Assembly (NCBI GenBank): GCA_964492365.1
Contig: CAZBKA010000136.1
Span: 1 to 7,053, forward strand
Source: JAGLTN01 sp035403325
GTDB lineage: Bacteria; Planctomycetota; Phycisphaerae; Sedimentisphaerales; Anaerobacaceae
Reading direction: 5' to 3'
DNA length: 7,053 nucleotides
Numbering within the stretch: the first letter of the stretch is position 1; the number at the start of each line of letters is the position of its first letter. A model generated the notes under the pieces. The model made no database searches and was not told the DNA's origin. It saw only the letters and a program-made list of their open reading frames with translations. The position numbers were made by a program, and so were the translations under genes. This document shows, piece after piece, positions 5,366 through 7,053 of this stretch.

Positions 5366-6583
5366 ATGAATCAAGAACTGGTGAGAATTGTTGAAAACAT
5401 AGCTCGCGATAAAAAAATTGACAAAGAATATATCTTTGGTGATTTAGAAGAGGCTATGATCTCAGCGATCCGTAAACACTTTGGTGAGCTCGAAGCGGAT
5501 ATATCGGTGAAGATTGATCGCAATAGTGGTGAGGTTGTTGCTTTCAAGGATCAAAAAGCCATTGATATGCGTGATTTGGGCAGAATACCGGCTCAAACTG
5601 CAAAACAGGTAATGATCCAGAGAATTCGTGCTGATGAAAGAGACAGCATTTTTGCAGAGTTTGCTGAAAGAAAGGGTGAGATCATAACCGGTACAGTTGC
5701 AAGGTACGAAAGCGGCACATTGATTGTCAATATAAACCATAGAACCGAAGGTTTTATGCCTAAAAAAGAGCAGATCACAGGTCAAAGTCACAAAGTAGGT
5801 GAAAGAATCAGATGTCTGATTTGTGAAGTGAAAGAAGTTTCGGGTCTGGTAAAAGTTATTCTTTCCAGGACGCACCCAGATTTTATCAGGGGGCTTTTTG
5901 AACTGGAAGTGCCGGAGATAAGTGAAAACATTATTGAAATAAAGGCTTTGGCAAGAGAAGCAGGCTACAGAACGAAAGTCGCAGTTATATCACTTGATGA
6001 TAAAGTCGATCCAGTTGGTGCTTGTGTTGGTGTCAGGGGGAGCAGAATAAAAAATATCGTTGATGAACTTAGCGGCGAAAAAATTGACATTGTCAGATGG
6101 AACGAATCTTCGCAATCGCTTATAACAAACTCACTTATGCCCGCCAAGGTAAGCGAAATAGCTTTGTGTTTTGAACTCGGCAAGGCAACAGTTGTTGTTG
6201 ATGATGACCAGTTGTCGCTGGCAATCGGAAAACATGGTCAAAATGTAAGACTTGCCGCCAGACTTACCAGGTGGGATATCGATATATTAACCCCTAAAGA
6301 GTACAATCATGGGATTGAACAGTTGACAAAATGCGTCAGAGAGGTACAAGGTGGTAATGAGAGTTTTGTCGATAAGTTCATTGCTTTGGGTATTATCTCG
6401 GTGCTTGACCTTGATGATGTAGGTCCAGAGCCATTGGTGAGCGAATTGGGAATTGCCCCTGAGTTGGCAGATAAATTTATCAAATCAGCTGCAAAGTACG
6501 CAAAAGAGCTGGCGTCTCAGAATTATAAAAAACAGGCAGAAAGTATTTTACAACAGGAAGCAAAGCAAGCAGATAGCGAATAA
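5366..6583 (+). CDS. nusA: Transcription termination/antitermination factor NusA
   Basis: NusA binds RNA polymerase and the nascent RNA, and promotes pausing, hairpin folding and termination. In antitermination complexes it does the reverse. This 405-residue copy has the standard order: N-terminal polymerase-binding domain (about 1-102), S1 domain (about 105-170, with ITGTVARYESGTLIVNI), KH1 (about 200-275, GVRG at 222-225) and KH2 (about 278-345, IGKHGQN at 287-293). A short helical tail follows (about 333-383), with a helix-hairpin-helix-like stretch ALGIISVLDLDDVGPEPLV. E. coli NusA, at 495 residues, is longer because it has two acidic C-terminal repeats; here there is at most one related unit. 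ATG 5366 is preceded by AGGAAAG (5350-5356) at nine bases. infB follows after 24 bases, so the two are probably one operon. rimP, commonly upstream, is not here. Confidence 0.97.
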   Translation: MNQELVRIVENIARDKKIDKEYIFGDLEEAMISAIRKHFGELEADISVKIDRNSGEVVAFKDQKAIDMRDLGRIPAQTAKQVMIQRIRADERDSIFAEFAERKGEIITGTVARYESGTLIVNINHRTEGFMPKKEQITGQSHKVGERIRCLICEVKEVSGLVKVILSRTHPDFIRGLFELEVPEISENIIEIKALAREAGYRTKVAVISLDDKVDPVGACVGVRGSRIKNIVDELSGEKIDIVRWNESSQSLITNSLMPAKVSEIALCFELGKATVVVDDDQLSLAIGKHGQNVRLAARLTRWDIDILTPKEYNHGIEQLTKCVREVQGGNESFVDKFIALGIISVLDLDDVGPEPLVSELGIAPELADKFIKSAAKYAKELASQNYKKQAESILQQEAKQADSE

Positions 6584-6597
6584 TATCCGCAGAAATT

Positions 6598-6602
6598 GGA
6601 GA
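6598..6602 (+). promoter_or_regulatory. infB: Shine-Dalgarno site that fixes the TTG start of infB
   Basis: GGAGA lies five bases before TTG 6608. The frame stays open upstream to TAA 6581-6583, and another TTG at 6596 exists, but that one overlaps this site and has no site of its own. There is no in-frame ATG before the conserved IF-2 N-terminal sequence. Confidence 0.7.
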
Positions 6603-6607
6603 TTTTT

Positions 6608-7053
6608 TTGGCTGCTACAAGAGTTTATATTTTAGCAAAAGAACTTGGTGTTAAAAGCAATGCTATTGTGGAAAAATGTCAGGCTGAAGGGCTTGATGTT
6701 AAGAACCATATGGCCACAATTTCAGCTGGTCTGGCGGCAACAATAAGCGAATGGTTCAGCGAAGGCGAAAACGTAACAACAGTAGAACAAAGCAGTAAAG
6801 TTGACCTGAAAAAAGTAAGAGTTAAAAGAAAAACTCCAAAGATAGTTGAAAACGAAGAGACTCCGACTGAGCAGGAAGTTGAAGAACAACAGGTTACCGA
6901 AGTGGTTGAACCACAAGTATCTGGAGAGAAGTGTCAGCAAGAGCCGGCAGTTGAAGAATCTGTGGAAAAAGAACCGCAGGTTGTTACAGAACCTGCTTAT
7001 GAACCAGAACCTGCCCCGGAACCAGAACTCGAGCCTATCCCCGAGCCTGTGAA
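6608..7053 (+). CDS. infB: Translation initiation factor IF-2, N-terminal part (3' end outside window)
   Basis: IF-2 is the GTPase that brings initiator tRNA to the 30S subunit and drives 50S joining. Only the first 148 codons are in the window; the G domains are beyond the edge. Residues 1-53 form the IF2-N domain (RVYILAKELGVKSNAIVEKC, then NHMATISAGLAATISEWF), in a form I associate with planctomycetes. A short basic patch (KKVRVKRKTPK, 68-78) leads into an acidic, Pro/Glu/Val/Gln-rich linker that becomes a near-regular E-P repeat at 129-148; IF-2 proteins commonly have long disordered linkers of this sort. The start is TTG within a run of seven T, supported by GGAGA five bases upstream. 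The gene lies 24 bases after nusA in the same operon, an order conserved across bacteria. Confidence 0.93.
   Translation, partial: MAATRVYILAKELGVKSNAIVEKCQAEGLDVKNHMATISAGLAATISEWFSEGENVTTVEQSSKVDLKKVRVKRKTPKIVENEETPTEQEVEEQQVTEVVEPQVSGEKCQQEPAVEESVEKEPQVVTEPAYEPEPAPEPELEPIPEPV

Noticed and set aside
5117..5374. 85-codon minus-strand frame across the nusA leader
   Set aside because: It begins with a TTG inside nusA with no ribosome site upstream, and it covers the nusA promoter-proximal leader structures. No recognisable product.

Overview
The window looks like a stretch of chromosome from a moderately AT-rich Gram-negative bacterium, most likely a planctomycete or a close relative such as the Phycisphaerae. 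This is an inference. It rests on the form of the IF-2 N-terminal domain, the secreted glycosidase-like and transglutaminase-like proteins, and an MsbA-type exporter, which implies an inner and an outer membrane. I see no transposase, integrase, CRISPR array, tRNA or rRNA.

Layout. (1) Bases 2-898, plus strand: the C-terminal part of a glycoside-hydrolase-like protein, cut by the window edge and closed by a good intrinsic terminator (925-962). (2) Bases 1096-2502, plus strand: a secreted transglutaminase-like protein with a signal peptide and a Cys/His/Glu version of the usual Cys/His/Asp triad. (3) Bases 2546-4702, minus strand and convergent with the previous gene: an MsbA-like ABC exporter. 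It carries about 140 extra residues between TM1 and TM2, part of which reads like a PDZ domain. Its promoter is at 4739-4767. (4) Bases 4768-5365: a divergent intergenic region without a confident protein gene but with several structured elements. (5) Bases 5366-6583, plus strand: nusA. (6) Bases 6608 to the right edge: the start of infB (IF-2), 24 bases after nusA.

The least ordinary part is the region in front of nusA. A perfect-consensus sigma70-type promoter (TTGACA, 16 bp, TATAAT) lies behind three helically phased A-tracts and drives a predicted leader of about 300 nt. The leader ends in a continuous hairpin with a GAAA tetraloop followed by nine T, placed 24 bases before the nusA start. 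This looks like an attenuator. An 11-base piece of its 3' arm is repeated exactly about 167 bases upstream, so the 5' arm has two mutually exclusive partners, as in a terminator/antiterminator switch. A strong Shine-Dalgarno sequence with a start-stop codon pair and a short hydrophobic leader ORF sits immediately before the hairpin. Because NusA itself promotes pausing and termination at hairpins, the simplest model is that NusA autoregulates the nusA-infB operon here. Farther upstream, 4866-4952 can fold into a long rod-like RNA hairpin of unknown role.

Functionally, nusA and infB form the conserved transcription/translation-factor operon. rimP, which often precedes nusA, is absent from this position. 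The other three genes are envelope or secreted functions with no evident link to the operon or to each other.
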